Shown here piece after piece: positions 22,410 to 34,159 of a stretch of DNA of 64,000 nt; positions within the stretch are counted from its first letter, which is position 1; every line of letters starts with the position of its first letter. The position numbers and the translations under genes are program-made. Where the stretch lies: positions 1,984,001 to 2,048,000 of the forward strand of contig JAUIMM010000171.1 in assembly GCA_031769625.1 (NCBI GenBank), read 5' to 3'. The DNA comes from Taudactylus pleione. Taxonomy: Eukaryota; Chordata; Amphibia; Anura; Myobatrachidae. The notes under the pieces were generated by a model. The model was given only the letters and a program-made list of their open reading frames with translations, was not told the origin of the DNA and did no database searches.

Positions 22410-23083
22410 TCTTATATATAAAATTAATTGTCTGTCCAGTTATGCATTCAGACACCCCTGCACCGATTGGGATTAAACCAATGCAAGATGGTCCAGTTTG
22501 GATCCTGGACAGGTTTTAGGGGGGTTAGGGTCCCAGGTGGACCTCCTGCTGGTGTACGCTGGGCAGAACTTTGATTCAGGGAACCTGTTCTTGGTCTTCC
22601 ACTGGATGGATTTGGACAATAACTTTACAGAGGGGAGGCAATTGGTCTGGAATGCCTAATGGAGTGGTAACATTGGATCCCAGAAGACATACTAGGGGTT
22701 TGAGGTCCCAGTCAGACCTCCAGGCCTTCCAGTGGATGGTTATGAAAACTTTACAGAGGGGAGGCAATTGGTCTGGGATACCTAATAAAGTGGTTGTGGT
22801 CCTGGGCGGACCTCACAGTGGAGTGTGCCTGGCAGAATTTTGACCTAGGGAGCCTGTCCTGGGCCTTCCACTGGATGGATTTGGATGACATCACATAATT
22901 TGGATGAAAACTTTACAGAGTGGTAACATTAGATCCCAGAAGACATACTAGGTGGTTGAGGTCCTGGTCAGTCCTTCTGTTGGTGTATGCTGGGCAGAAC
23001 TTTGACCCAGGGAGCCTGTTCTGGGCCTTCCACTGGAAGGATTTGGATGACATCACATAATTTGGATGAAAACTTTACAGAGT

Positions 23084-24453
23084 CAGTGGCAAACACAGGA
23101 TTTTGAAAGGGAGGGTTTCCAAATCCTTGGTTACCGAACCAATGAAAAAACATCTAGCCACAAACAGTGCCCCCAGTAGTGGTCCCCCTATGCAGTGCCC
23201 CCAGTAGTGCCCCTTATACAGTGCCCCCAGTAGTGCCTCTTATACAGTGCCCCCAGTAGTGCCCCGTATGCAGTACCCCTAGTAGTGCCCCATATACTGT
23301 GCCCCCCTATGTAGTGCTCCCAGTAGTGGTCCCTTTATGCAGTGCTCCCAGTAGTGTCCCTTATACAGTGCCCCCAGTAGTGGTCCCCTATGCAGTGCCA
23401 CCAGTAGTGCCGCTTATACAGTGCCCCCAGGAGTGCCTCTTATACAATGCCCCCAGTAGTGCCCCTTATGCGGAGTCCCCAGTAGTGCCCCATACACAGT
23501 GCCCCTATACATTGCCCCTTATAAAGTACCCCTAGTAGTGATCCTCCCTATGCAGTGCCACCAGTATTGGTCTCCCCCTAAGTAGTGTACCCAGTAGTGG
23601 TCCCCCTATGCAGTGCCCCCAGTAGTGGTCCTCCCTATGCAGTGCCCCAGTAATGATCCCCCTATGCAATGCCCCAGTAGTGTCCCTTATGCAGTGCCCC
23701 CAGTAGTGGTACCCCTATGCAGTGCCCCCAGTAGTGCCCCTTATACAATGCCCCCAGTAGTAGTCCCCCCTATGCAGTGCCCCCAGTAGTGGTCCCCCCT
23801 TTGCAGTGCCCCCAGTAGTGCCCCTTATACAATGCCCCCAGTAGTGGTTTCCCTATGCAGTGCCCCAATAGTGGTTCCCCCGTGCTGTGCCCCATTAGTG
23901 CCCCTTATACCTTGCCTTCAGTAGTACCCCTTATACAGTGCTCACAGTAGTGGTCCCCCCCTATGCAGTGCCCCTCATACAGTGCCCCCAGTAGTAGTCC
24001 CCCCTATGCAGTACCCCAAGTAGTGCCCCTTCTATAGTGCCCCCAGTAGTAGTCTCACCTATGCAGTGCCCCCACCCCCTATGCAGTGCCCTTTACATAT
24101 ATAGGACAAAGACAAAATAAAACAAAAAACAACACCTGAATCCCTGCACCAGCCGCTGTCTGCTCCTCCCAGCCCACTCTGCACTATGGGAGAGACATCA
24201 TGACGTCTCTCCCATCACCTACTGCAGGAGCCGGAAGGTGAAGCTCATGAGTGAGCTCCAGGCCGGCACCGGCAGTGGGCACAGCAGCCAATGAGAGCCT
24301 GTCTGACTCTCATTGGCTGCCAAGACAAATACACCGCCGCCGGGTAGTACGAGTGTAGTGCAGACCTCACTCACTGTAGTACGCACTACACTAACTGATC
24401 AGCGGGCAGGGGAGGTTTCCGAGTACTCAGAAACCCCCCTGCGTGCGCGTATG
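23084..24453. mobile_element. hAT-like element inside the Helitron-like element
   Basis: It begins CAGTGGCAAACACAGG, directly after ACTTTACAGAGT. The host segment resumes with GAGAGTGGTAACATTGGG, which is continuous with the uninterrupted copy at 22917. The right end is decayed. The interior is the inverted relative of the element at 54492-55869: both hold a CAGTGCCCCCAGTAGTG-type array, an ACGTCATGACGT-like palindrome region and the segment CCAATGAGAG...CTCTCATTG. Confidence 0.6.
23155..24090. repeat. Minisatellite of GTGCCCCCAGTAGTG units
   Basis: About 25-30 irregular units of 20-30 bp built from CAGTGCCCCCAGTAGTG plus GTCCCCCTATG or CCCCTTATA. The complementary unit forms the array at 55010-55690, inside a related hAT-like element. 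Confidence 0.85.
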
Positions 24454-24647
24454 AGAGTGGTAACATTGGGTCCCAGAAGACATACTAGGGGATTGAGGTC
24501 GGACCTCCCGTTGGTGTACGCTGGACAGAACTTTGACGTGGAGAGCCTGTTCTGGGCCTTCCACTGGATGGATTTGGATGAAAACTACACAGAGGGGTGG
24601 CAATTGGTCTGGCATGCCTAATGGAGTGGTTGGGGTCCTTCAGCTAG

Positions 24648-25728
24648 TACTGTATATGTGTGTACTAGCTATTTTTTGAAACAAAGCTGGACCAAGAAGC
24701 TGGTGTGCAAACAGATGTAGACAGCCTGGGTTTAGTAAAGGCCGACTCTGTGAGGCATTAGGCATTTGCAAGTATAATTGGCACCAGCACTTTCACTTTT
24801 TTTTGCACTTATACCCCTGGTGCTATAACAGTTGTCATCTCAGCAGCAGAATGGCCATGACATTAGTGCAGCTTTACATTTTAACAGAATTCAATAGTTC
24901 TCATAAACATTTAGGATTTATACAGTGCAGAAAGAATACACCATGTTCTCATTTATTTCTCATTACATTTAGATGGAGTTCCGTATATTATGCCTCCAAT
25001 CATCAGGTCAACATAAGAACGTGGACATGGTCATGTCAACATGTTCAGAATGTCAACATTGACAACATTACTTAAGTGTGAACATTGTGTGTTTACTGTG
25101 AATCTAACCCTAATGCTAACCCTGAGCATAATGTAAATGTTGACATTTTGACAATGTCAACATTTCATATGTCGACATTCTGTCAAATTTTCCAGGTGTC
25201 AACATTTTACCCATGTCCACATCATGAATGTCTACCTTCTGATGACTGCATACTACACTGCAGACTCTCATGCTGTTATTTCCCTTTAACAACACTAGAG
25301 GTCTGCACATCTCTTGTTTTTGGGCAAATGTTAAAGTGGCTTAATGACTCGCCTGAATAAAAGAAACAGTAGGATCTAATATCTGTTCTGTGTGCACTCA
25401 AATCAGAAAAGGAGGATTTTCTTGGAATCATTATCAACTACTCATAACATTATTCTGGCAACACAAATCATTTTCCAGGTCGTTTATAGGACAATTTTTT
25501 GAAAGTTGAAATGATGTATGAAAAAAGTGAAATATTAATAATTAGCTACTATTCCAAAAATAATCCAGCAAAACATTGTTGAATTAAATGAATGAATATA
25601 TAGAGGGGGTCTAGTCCCTTCCCCCTCCCCCATGTCCAAAGGTCCCCATTGAAACATTAACCTTGATTCCACTTAGTGGCAATATGTTCCCAAGTGGCTT
25701 TAACATTAATCCTCCCAATTGTAACAGA
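24648..25728. other. Unassigned sequence with a TGTCAACAT cluster
   Basis: Between 24998 and 25245 the motif ATGTCAACAT / ATGTTGACAT recurs at least eight times in both orientations. It resembles the core of short palindromic repeats. The rest is A/T-rich with no gene. Confidence 0.45.
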
Positions 25729-26196
25729 GGGCCTGATTCAGAGTCGGACGCTATTTGCGGACGCTCGTTCTAAAAAAGGGTCCAGATATTTAAATTGAGC
25801 GCTCGCTCTTTGCGGTGTGTTGATGCCTCTATGTCTGAGTGAGCGTCCAAAAAATGCGCTCGCTATTTTGTAAAGACGCCCCTTTGCTGTTCACATTACA
25901 CGTCATCTCCGGTATTTATTAGATTAATCGGGAACATCGAAAGGCATCTGAACTGCTCGCAGTGCTTGTGGTAGGATTTTCTTCCCGCTATCACTGCGAG
26001 CAGTTCAGGCTAAAAGACAACTTAGTGACATGGTCGATGATGCTCCTTTACTAATTATACACTCCCATTAAACGCCCTTTTGACCGTTTGGCACGCCTGC
26101 GTTCGGATCTCCACTCCCCCGTTTTCAAGCACCTTCCCCTGTTACCACCCACAAACGGTACATTCTGTCAATCAAATTAGCAGCCCCTCGCTGTTT
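25729..26196. mobile_element. Harbinger-type MITE, opposite orientation, truncated
   Basis: It starts GGGCCTGATTCAGAG and matches the complement of 13288-13885, up to the segment ATTAGCAGCCCCTCGCTGTT. The last roughly 130 bp, with the second end, are replaced by other sequence. So one inverted end and the target duplication are missing. Confidence 0.75.
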
Positions 26197-26454
26197 TACG
26201 AGTGGGGGTCCGGCGCTGTAAAATGACTGGAAAATGGCCGCAGTGGTCATTTTCCCATCGTTTGCGCATGCGCAGTACAGGGAAAATGGCCGCTGCGGCC
26301 ATTTTCCCGGTGACCTGTGCATACATTATAGACTCTGGGCACACTCTAGTGCCCAGGTCTATAACTCCAGCGCTGGCCAGTCCGCCGTGCGGATAGGAGG
26401 GCGCCCGTGTCGGAGACTGCACTTGGGCCCCCTCCTCTCTAGAAACGCCCCTGC
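26197..26454. mobile_element. Fragment ending AGAAACGCCCCTG (hAT-type end)
   Basis: The right end reads TCTAGAAACGCCCCTG, whose complement CAGGGGCGTTTCTAGA is a hAT-type terminus. Inside are GGGAAAATGGCC repeats in both orientations, also found in the intact element at 56891-57231. The left end is lost at the junction with the Harbinger MITE. Confidence 0.5.
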
Positions 26455-27607
26455 CTGCGTGCATCTTTGTAATTCCGTCCTAACCTGAGTCACCACCATA
26501 ATGTTCAAGAATAGTTTATTTATTTTTTTGTGTATGTGACCAATGGAGATAATGTGACTTGTGTGAGGTCTCAGGAAGCTACGGCTGTTTAGAACAAGAA
26601 TCTAGAATTCCAATAAGAGATTTAAGTTTTAAAACGAAGGAAAGTCCCCCAGACTTTTAGATTGTAAAATGCAGTAGCTCAATATTAGAAACTAGCTGGG
26701 ATACCCGGTGTTGCCCGGGTTGAAGTATGGACCTTGAAGTACATCAGCAGCAGGAGGGCAGGTCCGGCAGAGTGCAAGCTCCAGGCGCCAAACAGTTTAG
26801 AGGGCACTGGCTGCGGCTGTAGTCTGACACCGGCATCTGACCAATTGAACATAAATGTAAACACAATTTATGTTATAGTAGGGATCGCGCTCTCTTTAGT
26901 GAATGTTGTAGATGTTGTAAATTGGATCCCACTTGCAGAAACACTGTGAGTGAAATAATGCAGACTGGATATATACCAAGGGGGATGTACAGAGTAATTT
27001 ATTGATGTCACTCGCAGTATAGTGAGGACTAACTGTTTAAAATACATGCATGTGGCAGCTAATAATCTGCGTGATTTATGCAGGTGAACATATGCAGGTG
27101 GTGGGGAGAGATGGGGGGAGGGGGAATGGACAGGCACTGGACAGATGGATCGTGCAGGGGACAGTCCAGTGACGTGACTAAGTGTGCAGGGGCAGGGCGT
27201 CCCGCACCCCACTGCACTGAGCAGCTGATGGTAGTTATCAGCTGTTAGTATCACAAAGTCACGGTTGAAGTATAACAAGTCTGGACACCGGCATCTGTCT
27301 AATCACTGTCAGATTGCCAGGTGCTGGGTCCAGGAGCACTGCTTCTGGCAGCGTGGTGCATATAACAAGCGTATGACAACACACGCACAACTAGAGGAGC
27401 CCAGACCCGATGTGCGGCGGTTCTCCCTTGCATCCCAATTCCCACCTAGGAGCAAGCGGTGCACCATCAGGTTCCCAGCAGCACCCATCAGGATGTTCCA
27501 GACTTCCAGTTGAACTGCTCTACAGTTTTTACATCCCCTTACCGCAGCTGAGTGAGAAACTGCATGGGTTAGGGTTGGTAAGTTATAGCTTCTCTAAATC
27601 CCTGAAC

Positions 27608-27827
27608 TGTTATGCTTTGAGAGGAATCTGCAGGTGGCGACAGTCTGACTATGATATTATAAATTATGTGTCCTATAAATGTGTCCTATTATATATTTTC
27701 ACTTTGTGATATGGGCCATATCACATGGTGAAAACAATTATATATAATAGACATATTTATAGGACACATAAATTATAATTTTATAATCAGACTGTCGCCA
27801 CCTGCAGATTCCTCTCAAATAATAACA
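27608..27827. repeat. Palindrome with about 100-bp arms
   Basis: GGAATCTGCAGGTGGCGACA (27623-27642) pairs with its complement at 27793-27812. The pairing runs on through TAGGACACATAAATTATAAT. The loop is about 20 bp around 27717. It would extrude as a long hairpin, and is probably a foldback MITE. Confidence 0.8.
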
Positions 27828-28515
27828 GTTCACAACAAGGTTAGCAACCAATAATCCAGTTGATTTATGATGATTGCTTTTATGATATCTTAAGTAAAAA
27901 TGAAGTAAAAATCCTGGGTATGTTCTATAACTATGATGTTGCCAAAATCTTTACCATGTACAGTACCTGCACACTTCTTTCACTCTATGGGGTCTGTGTA
28001 TTAATAATCAATGCACTGCCGCAATTATTAACAATCAGTATTGTGACAGATATTTTAATTTTGAATTAAAATATCTCTGCCATGCACTAAGGAGAAGTCG
28101 CAGGGACAGCGGTAGAGCTAACCGTTGTGCCTGCAAGTTACATCTACGGCATCCTCCGGGGAATCTGACACTTCATATGTGCACATTGTCAGTTTCCGGA
28201 GCCAGCTGGTCATGCTCACATTAGCAAAATTCAGTAAGGGGGAGGAGGGGTGCCGTAGCATAGGCATGCTCTGGGCAACATGGCTTCACGCTACACCTCT
28301 GATCTGCAGCCTTTATTTTTTCCATTCATTGTCCTCACCTATAACCCCATTTCCTTGATCCTGAAATGGACCTCACTGTTTTCTAACATGGTTTTAGCCC
28401 TGAAAAGGCCCTATGTATCCATTTATATAGAGTACTTAGACACTGTCACATCAGTGCAGAACAGAAATCATTGCCGAGCAGAAATCTCTGCAGACCAACA
28501 TTGGAGACCATTGTA

Positions 28516-28941
28516 CAGGTTGTGTCTCCCATATCCAAAATGATTGGGATCAGAAGTATTCTGGATATCAGATTTTTCCGTATTTTTTAATATTTGCATA
28601 CCATAATGAGATATCTTGGGCATGGGACTCAAGTCTAACACAGAATGCATTTATGTTTTACAGTATATACACCTTATACACACAGCATGTAGGTAATTTT
28701 ATACAATATTTTAATCATTTTGTGCAATAAACAGCTTGTGTACATAAACAAAAATTCATTTATGTTTCATATACACCTTATACACACAGCCTGATGATAG
28801 TTATACAATATTTTTCATAATTTTGTGTAGTAAACAAAGATTGTGTACACTGTACCATCAAAACTGAAATGTGTAACTATTTCAGTCACATTCAAAAAAA
28901 ATCTGTATTTCGGAATATTTGGATATGGGAGACTCAACCTG
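28516..28941. mobile_element. TA-flanked palindromic MITE (pogo/Tigger-like)
   Basis: Inverted ends CAGGTTGTGTCTCCCATATC / GATATGGGAGACTCAACCTG are flanked by TA (28514-28515 and 28942-28943). Two internal direct repeats hold TATACACCTTATACACACAG. The CAGGTTGAG...ATCCAAAATG type of end resembles pogo-superfamily MITEs of other vertebrates; that name is from recall. Confidence 0.75.
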
Positions 28942-28962
28942 TATATGAAATTGTGCTTGGAG

Positions 28963-29266
28963 CAGTGGTTCCCAAACTTTTTTGAATCACAGCACCCTAG
29001 AGTATCGTCATTTGTACCATGGCTCCACTGAGCCAAAAGTTTCTTATTAAGAAATTTAGCAAAATTGTGCTTATATGTCACCGTTAGGTTCAGTTATGTG
29101 GTGGCTGACAGGGCTGCGCTTCTTTTTGTCCACATATTTTTGATTGGCAGTCATCAGCACTGGTTTTGCCTATTACACTAACTAAAAACTATTTTAATCG
29201 GTACTGGACCACCAACCCGAGGCACCCCTTCAAGTGCCCTGAGGCACCCAAATTTGGGAACCACTG
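28963..29266. mobile_element. hAT MITE with GCTTGGAG target duplication
   Basis: Ends CAGTGGTTCCCAAACTTTTT and TTTGGGAACCACTG, with an exact 8-bp duplication GCTTGGAG (28955-28962 and 29267-29274). This is the Charlie-like end type. No coding capacity. Confidence 0.9.
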
Positions 29267-29829
29267 GCTTGGAGTAAATTAGAAACTGTCAGTGCAGGTG
29301 CAGTGTGACAGTTGATCCTCCGACACTGCTCTTCTGTTGGAGCTCTTCCTGAACCCCCCACCTACTTAGGGGCCACGACGAACTTCAAACATAGCTAAAA
29401 ACCTAAATCTAAACCAAATATGGCACCACCATGCCATATTTGGTGGAGCTAGGGCCAAAACTTTGGCCATGCAAAAAGGACAAATACACACGTTCTCGCT
29501 TATTATATAGATTTATTCTGGGTAAAGCTCATACTTGCTTACTCGCCTGAAATGGACCGGAGGCTCCTGAAAATTGGGTGGTGCTCCAAGCCGTCTGGAA
29601 GAGTGAGCAAGTCTCCTGCAGCCGGCTTGATTGCAAATATCAAATAATCAGTTTACAAATGTCATTGCACTGGGTACAAAAAAATATGGATAAAAAAAAA
29701 ACATAAGGTAATACTGTACATCCAGATGTACACGGTGCATATTAAAATGAACTAAAATATAATAGTGAGTCAAAGTGTATATAAACTGAAGAACTTATCA
29801 GATCCATGGTAAAGAGATAGATAAAAAGT

Positions 29830-30358
29830 CTGTTGACTGTAGATAATACATGTCTTCCCCTGCCACTTTACTCTGCTCATGGACCGAGATTTTCATCCAC
29901 ACCAATTATGTGCTCCCAATACTGATTACAAGACTTTCTCCTTTCTCATTTTGCACCCACTCCCTCCTTTGTACAACAGGATTTTCCTCTGCCATCTGAG
30001 CAGATCCCAGAAAACTCACCTCTTTAGCCAAACTTATCAAATGCTAAGCCATCTTCTTACTTAACCTAGGTTATTCCACCCAATAACCATCACTCTGTAC
30101 AGTTCACTTAAACTTAAATGTATTCTCCTTTCACACTCAACAAACCTCTGTGATTTATTAAGTACATTTTCCCACTACAATCTGACTGGACCAATATGTA
30201 ATATATGGCACTTATCCTATGTATAAAACACCAATTTCCCTGTTGATTGTAAGATTGTGAGTAATGCCCTCTTACATATTTTATGTTTTATTACTGTATA
30301 TGTTCCCAATTATAAAGCACTGTAGAGTATGGTGGTGATGAAAAATAAAAATAAGTGG
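29830..30358 (+). mobile_element. Probable L2/CR1-like LINE 3' end
   Basis: The text reads like the last codons of a non-LTR RT (RSQKTHLFSQTYQML near 30000-30045), then a 3' untranslated region with GATTGTAAGATTGTGAGTAA and CCCAATTATAAAGCACTGTA, ending in GATGAAAAATAAAAATAAG. These 3' motifs are common in vertebrate L2/CR1-type LINEs and their SINE partners. The body is missing. Confidence 0.45.
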
Positions 30359-30896
30359 AGCTCAGATAAAAATAAAGTGAAAAACACTCCACTGTTTTAC
30401 TTAATATCTTACCAATATATATTTTAAATAATAACATATGCTGGGATGATATTAAAAACTAAACATTAAAGGTTATGGAAGCAAAACTGGCAGAACTGTG
30501 GACTTGATTCATAGCCGTTCACTTTGGCGCGTTCGCTCACAGCTGCTTCGAGTGAGAAAATGCAAAACAAGCGATCGCTCGAAACGCACAGCGCAAGTGG
30601 GTAGACACCCATCACAATGAAAACACACCTACCGGACCACGTAACAGAACGAGTGACGACTACGCATGCAGTAGTCTGACGGACGCAGCCATCACCCTAC
30701 GCGGCCATCGCGATTATTTGGCAGAGTCATGTGTTCTCATCTGATCTTTCGATGTACCCTTTAATTGCTTATGATGCTATTGCAGTCAGTGTAAAACCGC
30801 ACTTTTTTTTTAGTTTTTTCATTTACTGATGCTGGAATTTGCAATTTTAACTTCACCCAACTTTGTATGTCTAATTATATATTCTCTCTCTCTAGA

Positions 30897-31036
30897 TATG
30901 TATATATATATATATATATATAAATATATAGATATATATAGATATATTATACATATAGATATATATATAGATATATCTAGATGTATAAGTATATACTATC
31001 GACACATATATATCATATATACATATATATATATAT
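30897..31036. repeat. (TA)n-rich microsatellite, left of Penelope fragment
   Basis: TA/GATA-rich run directly bordering the Penelope fragment. A matching run lies on the other side (32306-32390). Confidence 0.9.
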
Positions 31037-32305
31037 GGCATGAATACGATTAATACAGGATGTTTTCTGCGGCCCAAATTGGGCTGTTTTAAATGTTTGA
31101 ACTGTTTGACCTGTCGTTCATTGACGGTAGGCGATAGTTTTTGCCACCCGTATAGTGGACATAGATTTGCTATACGTCATAGATTGACATGTACCACCTG
31201 ATTTATTGTTTATGTCATTACTTGTCCCTGTGGGCTTATATACATCGGAAAAACCGACAGAACATTAAGAGAGAGGATGGCTCTGCACCGGTCGGCCATT
31301 CGGGCCGCTATTTCATCTGGAGGCAGTGACCATCCGGTGGCACGACATTTTGTTTCCTGTGGCCACAATGTGGCATCACTTAGGTACATGATCATTGACC
31401 ATATACCTAAATCCCCACGTGGAGGGGATAGATCTCGCAGGTTACTTCAATGCGAAGCTCGCTTGATATTTAAATTAGATGCTTTGGCACCACGAGGCCT
31501 TAATGAAAATCTGGGCTTACATTGTTTTCTTTGATACACTTGTGAGTTATAGATTATCAGCATATAATAATGAGGTGATAATATGTGGTAGGTAGAGTTT
31601 ATATGTGCTTATAGATGTAATTAGCACTGGGTGATCGGAGGTATACATCTATATGTTCTGTGATACTAGGTGTTTTATATACATTTACTATATATACTTT
31701 TTATTTTGTATGTATAGGGTAATAATACATGATCATTTTTTGTGTCTATATTATCCATGGGACATACTTCATATGGCCTATAAGATGTGATATATGTTAT
31801 CTTAAATATTTATATGAATATTTATATGGAGCTGTTTGTGATATTTATGTGTATTTTGGTAAGGTTGTTCTTCTATGTTTTTGTGCCAGGCTACAGTCTC
31901 TTTGTAAAGTCCGGACGCTGATCGTCGCCTGGGTGATGAGGATCCAGGCTATGGGCGTCTCCTCTGTCCTAGGATTGACGGGCTGAACGTCGATGCGGGG
32001 GACAGGAGTGATGACGTCATCAGCAGGAGACCCGCTCCCGGAAGCAGCACAGGGCGGACTACACGTGGGGACCTGTGAGTATAAATGTTTTGTTATATGT
32101 ATTTGTAAATGTCTTTACCTTGATGAAGGGACAGGAATAAAGCTCAGAAACATTGGTGATATTCATCACATTCTCCTGTATCATTTGATATTTATCTGAG
32201 GGCCACCGATGTGGACTATATATTGTTAAAGCCATCAGCTGCTGGCTTTGACTCGAAGGCACCTGCAAGTTTCTATCAATAAGGGAGTGCCACCCTTGGT
32301 GACTT
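31037..32305 (+). mobile_element. Penelope-like element, 3' fragment
   Basis: It contains the C-terminal GIY-YIG nuclease coding region, a long 3' region and a hammerhead-like motif at 32119-32156 (TTGATGA ... GAAACATTGG). The fragment sits exactly between two TA-rich runs, the typical microsatellite target of these elements. The RT domain is not present. Confidence 0.75.
31080..31534 (+). pseudogene. Penelope GIY-YIG endonuclease domain (5'-truncated)
   Basis: The frame reads [20 protein letters not shown] then [36 protein letters not shown] and [20 protein letters not shown], ending LGLHCFL and a stop at 31534. GLIYIG is the Penelope form of the GIY-YIG core. The arginine, histidine and glutamate of the family are present ([11 protein letters not shown] in QCEARLIF). 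A stop just upstream (TGA at about 31199) and the absent RT make it a relic. The domain would nick target DNA for target-primed reverse transcription. Confidence 0.8.
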
Positions 32306-32390
32306 TATATATATATATATATACACACATATTAGATAGATAGATAGATATATATATACATAATATATATATATATATATATATATCTTT
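32306..32390. repeat. (TA)n/(TAGA)n microsatellite, right of Penelope fragment
   Basis: TA and TAGA runs closing the Penelope insertion. Confidence 0.9.
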
Positions 32391-32531
32391 CTTTAATTAA
32401 AATTAACATATCTACAGATAGATAGAATAAGATAGATAGACTTTATTATTATTTAAGTAATGGAATATCTTAACACATAATAAAAACACAACGCTTTTTT
32501 ATTTTTTTTATATTTAATTATTCATTTTTTT

Positions 32532-34159
32532 TCAAAGTGCATTTTGAATGCAGGTAATGGCCTCCAGGATTTGCTGCACAGCTGTGCCAATGATCGCAAC
32601 CTCCCTCCTTAGTACATTCCGCACTGGCTCCTCTTGTGCAACTGAAATATACATTTTAAACCAATTAATTTATGAAGTATTTGTGAGTAAATCATAACAG
32701 TTTTACATAAAACCCACCCACCATAGCCATGAATATTTTGTGTGTATCCCTTCGCTGGCTAATACTGCACAGTGTGGCACATTGGCTACTGTGGTTAATA
32801 CTACTTTCACATGGCATTATTTGCAGGTTCCTAAATTTCATATAAATTGCATTATGGCATCCGTGACATATGTACCTTCATCTCCTTGGCCCAGCACTTC
32901 TTGGGTGGAAGCAGCCCAATTGAGCTCCCAGAGGAGTTGTGTGGGGAGGCAGCTTCAGGGATGGGTGATGAGGAGTGGGGGGGGAGGCAGCTTCAGGGAT
33001 GGGTGATGAGGAGTGGGGGGGGGAGGCAGCTTCAGGGGAGGGTGATGAGGATTGGGAGGGAGCCAGCTTCAGGGATGGGTGGTTGGATGGATGGGGATTC
33101 AGGGGTGGTTGGGGAGGATAGTTGGTGGATGCAGAATCAGGGGTGGTTGGGGAGGATGTTGTGGGGAGCCAGCTTCAAGGGTGGGTGGGGAGGACGGTTG
33201 GGGGGAGGCGGCTTCAGGGGTGGGTGGGGAGAATGGTTGGGGGAGGCGGCTTTATGGGTGGGTGGGGATTTGCCACGTCGTGGCCTTTCTCTACATCAAC
33301 GTAATCCTATGAGATAGTTTAAAAAAATAAAAAAACTTGACATGAATCAGTATACATTTCTGAATGTTGTTGAATTATATTTGTTCATCAGTGTTTTTGT
33401 GTTTGGTTAACCCCATCTAAATCCTGACTGCAGAATTACACATGATTTTGGAAACATGATATCCAGATCTCCCTGGTTTAGCAGAGCAAAGGCATGAGCA
33501 AGGTCCTTTTTTTTCAAAAAAATTTAAGCCTGAGGATTACATACAGACACTTGTGTCACCCTTGTTACAGTAATGCAGAGACACTGTTGAAACTGTAGCC
33601 TGACACTAAAATTGTGAGGCATCTTCTACATTTAAACAGATCTGGCAAAAACCATGATGATTAACAAACACACACACACACACACACATCTAATGTCTAC
33701 AACTGTTAAGCTACTTTTTAACTCACAGTATTTTATTTAGGACTTTTAAATTGTTTGCAGCCATTTAAAAAAAAATGGCTGCAGACCTTAATATGAAAAA
33801 AACAAACAGGCCATTAAAATCAATAAATCTAACATATACACGCACACACACATACAGAAAGGCATACACAACACAAAGCATACACCACGCAATGCATATA
33901 CAAAGCATTACTTACTTTGGCGGTTGCCCGCACGCAGTTCATCCAGGAGGATCGGGGTCCACCTCTGGAGATCAGACCACCTCCTTTCGAGCTGGACCAC
34001 CATCCTGCGGAAGCCCATTCTGTGCAGCCTCTTCCGCACCTCCGCGTATGCCCACATTTTTATGCAGTTCGGCACATGCGGGCCTACGGGCCCCAGGCAA
34101 CGGTCCATTACCTCCGTCAGGACGCGCAGCTCACGCCTGCAAAAGCTGGAAGAATTCAT
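32532..34159 (-). pseudogene. Harbinger Myb/SANT-like accessory gene, three exons
   Basis: Exon 1 (34159-33916) encodes MNSSSFCRRELRVLTEVMDR, then WAYAEVRKRLHRMGFRRMV and LERRWSDLQRWTPILLDELR, a tryptophan-containing helical domain like the Myb-like protein of Harbinger elements. That protein binds the element ends and helps the transposase enter the nucleus. Exon 1 stops at a GTAAGT donor. Exon 2 (about 33306-32876) has a TAG acceptor, begins DYVDVEKGHDVANPHPP, becomes proline-rich and ends at GTACAT. Exon 3 (32641-32532) has a TTTCAG acceptor and encodes EEPVRNVLRREVAIIGTAVQ then QILEAI, ending in TGA. The exon 1/2 phase does not fit, and a minisatellite in exon 2 adds stops, so I call it a pseudogene. 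Confidence 0.65.
32935..33275. repeat. Minisatellite in the proline-rich exon
   Basis: Irregular units of about 38-55 bp with GGAGGCAGCTTCAGGGATGG and GGTTGGGGAGGA. It lies within exon 2 of the Myb-like gene and explains its broken frame. Confidence 0.8.

Larger units (their letters stand above)
22410..24647 (+). mobile_element. Helitron-like non-autonomous element
   Basis: The left end is TCTTATATATAAAATTAATT after a host A, and the right end is CAGCTAG before a host T (24648). Helitrons insert between A and T and start TC and end CTRR. I do not see the usual 3' hairpin clearly, so the ends are tentative. The interior holds imperfect direct copies of a 150-200-bp segment with GGTAACATTGGATCCCAGAA and CCTTCCACTGGATGGATTTG (22500-23080 and 24455-24640). 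A hAT-like element is inserted in one of these. Confidence 0.5.
26692..29511 (-). mobile_element. Helitron with both ends
   Basis: Read on the minus strand it starts TCTATATAATAAGCGAGAAC after a host A (complement of 29512). It ends with the hairpin CCCGGGCAACACCGGG, then TATCCCAG and CTAG before a host T (complement of 26691). That is the full Helitron end signature. No Rep or helicase frame is visible inside, so it is non-autonomous or heavily decayed. It holds a palindrome (27608-27827) and two later MITE insertions with exact target duplications. Confidence 0.75.

Noticed and set aside
33052..33312. Gly/Trp-rich plus-strand frame
   Set aside because: It is antisense to the Myb-like exon 2 and made of the minisatellite.
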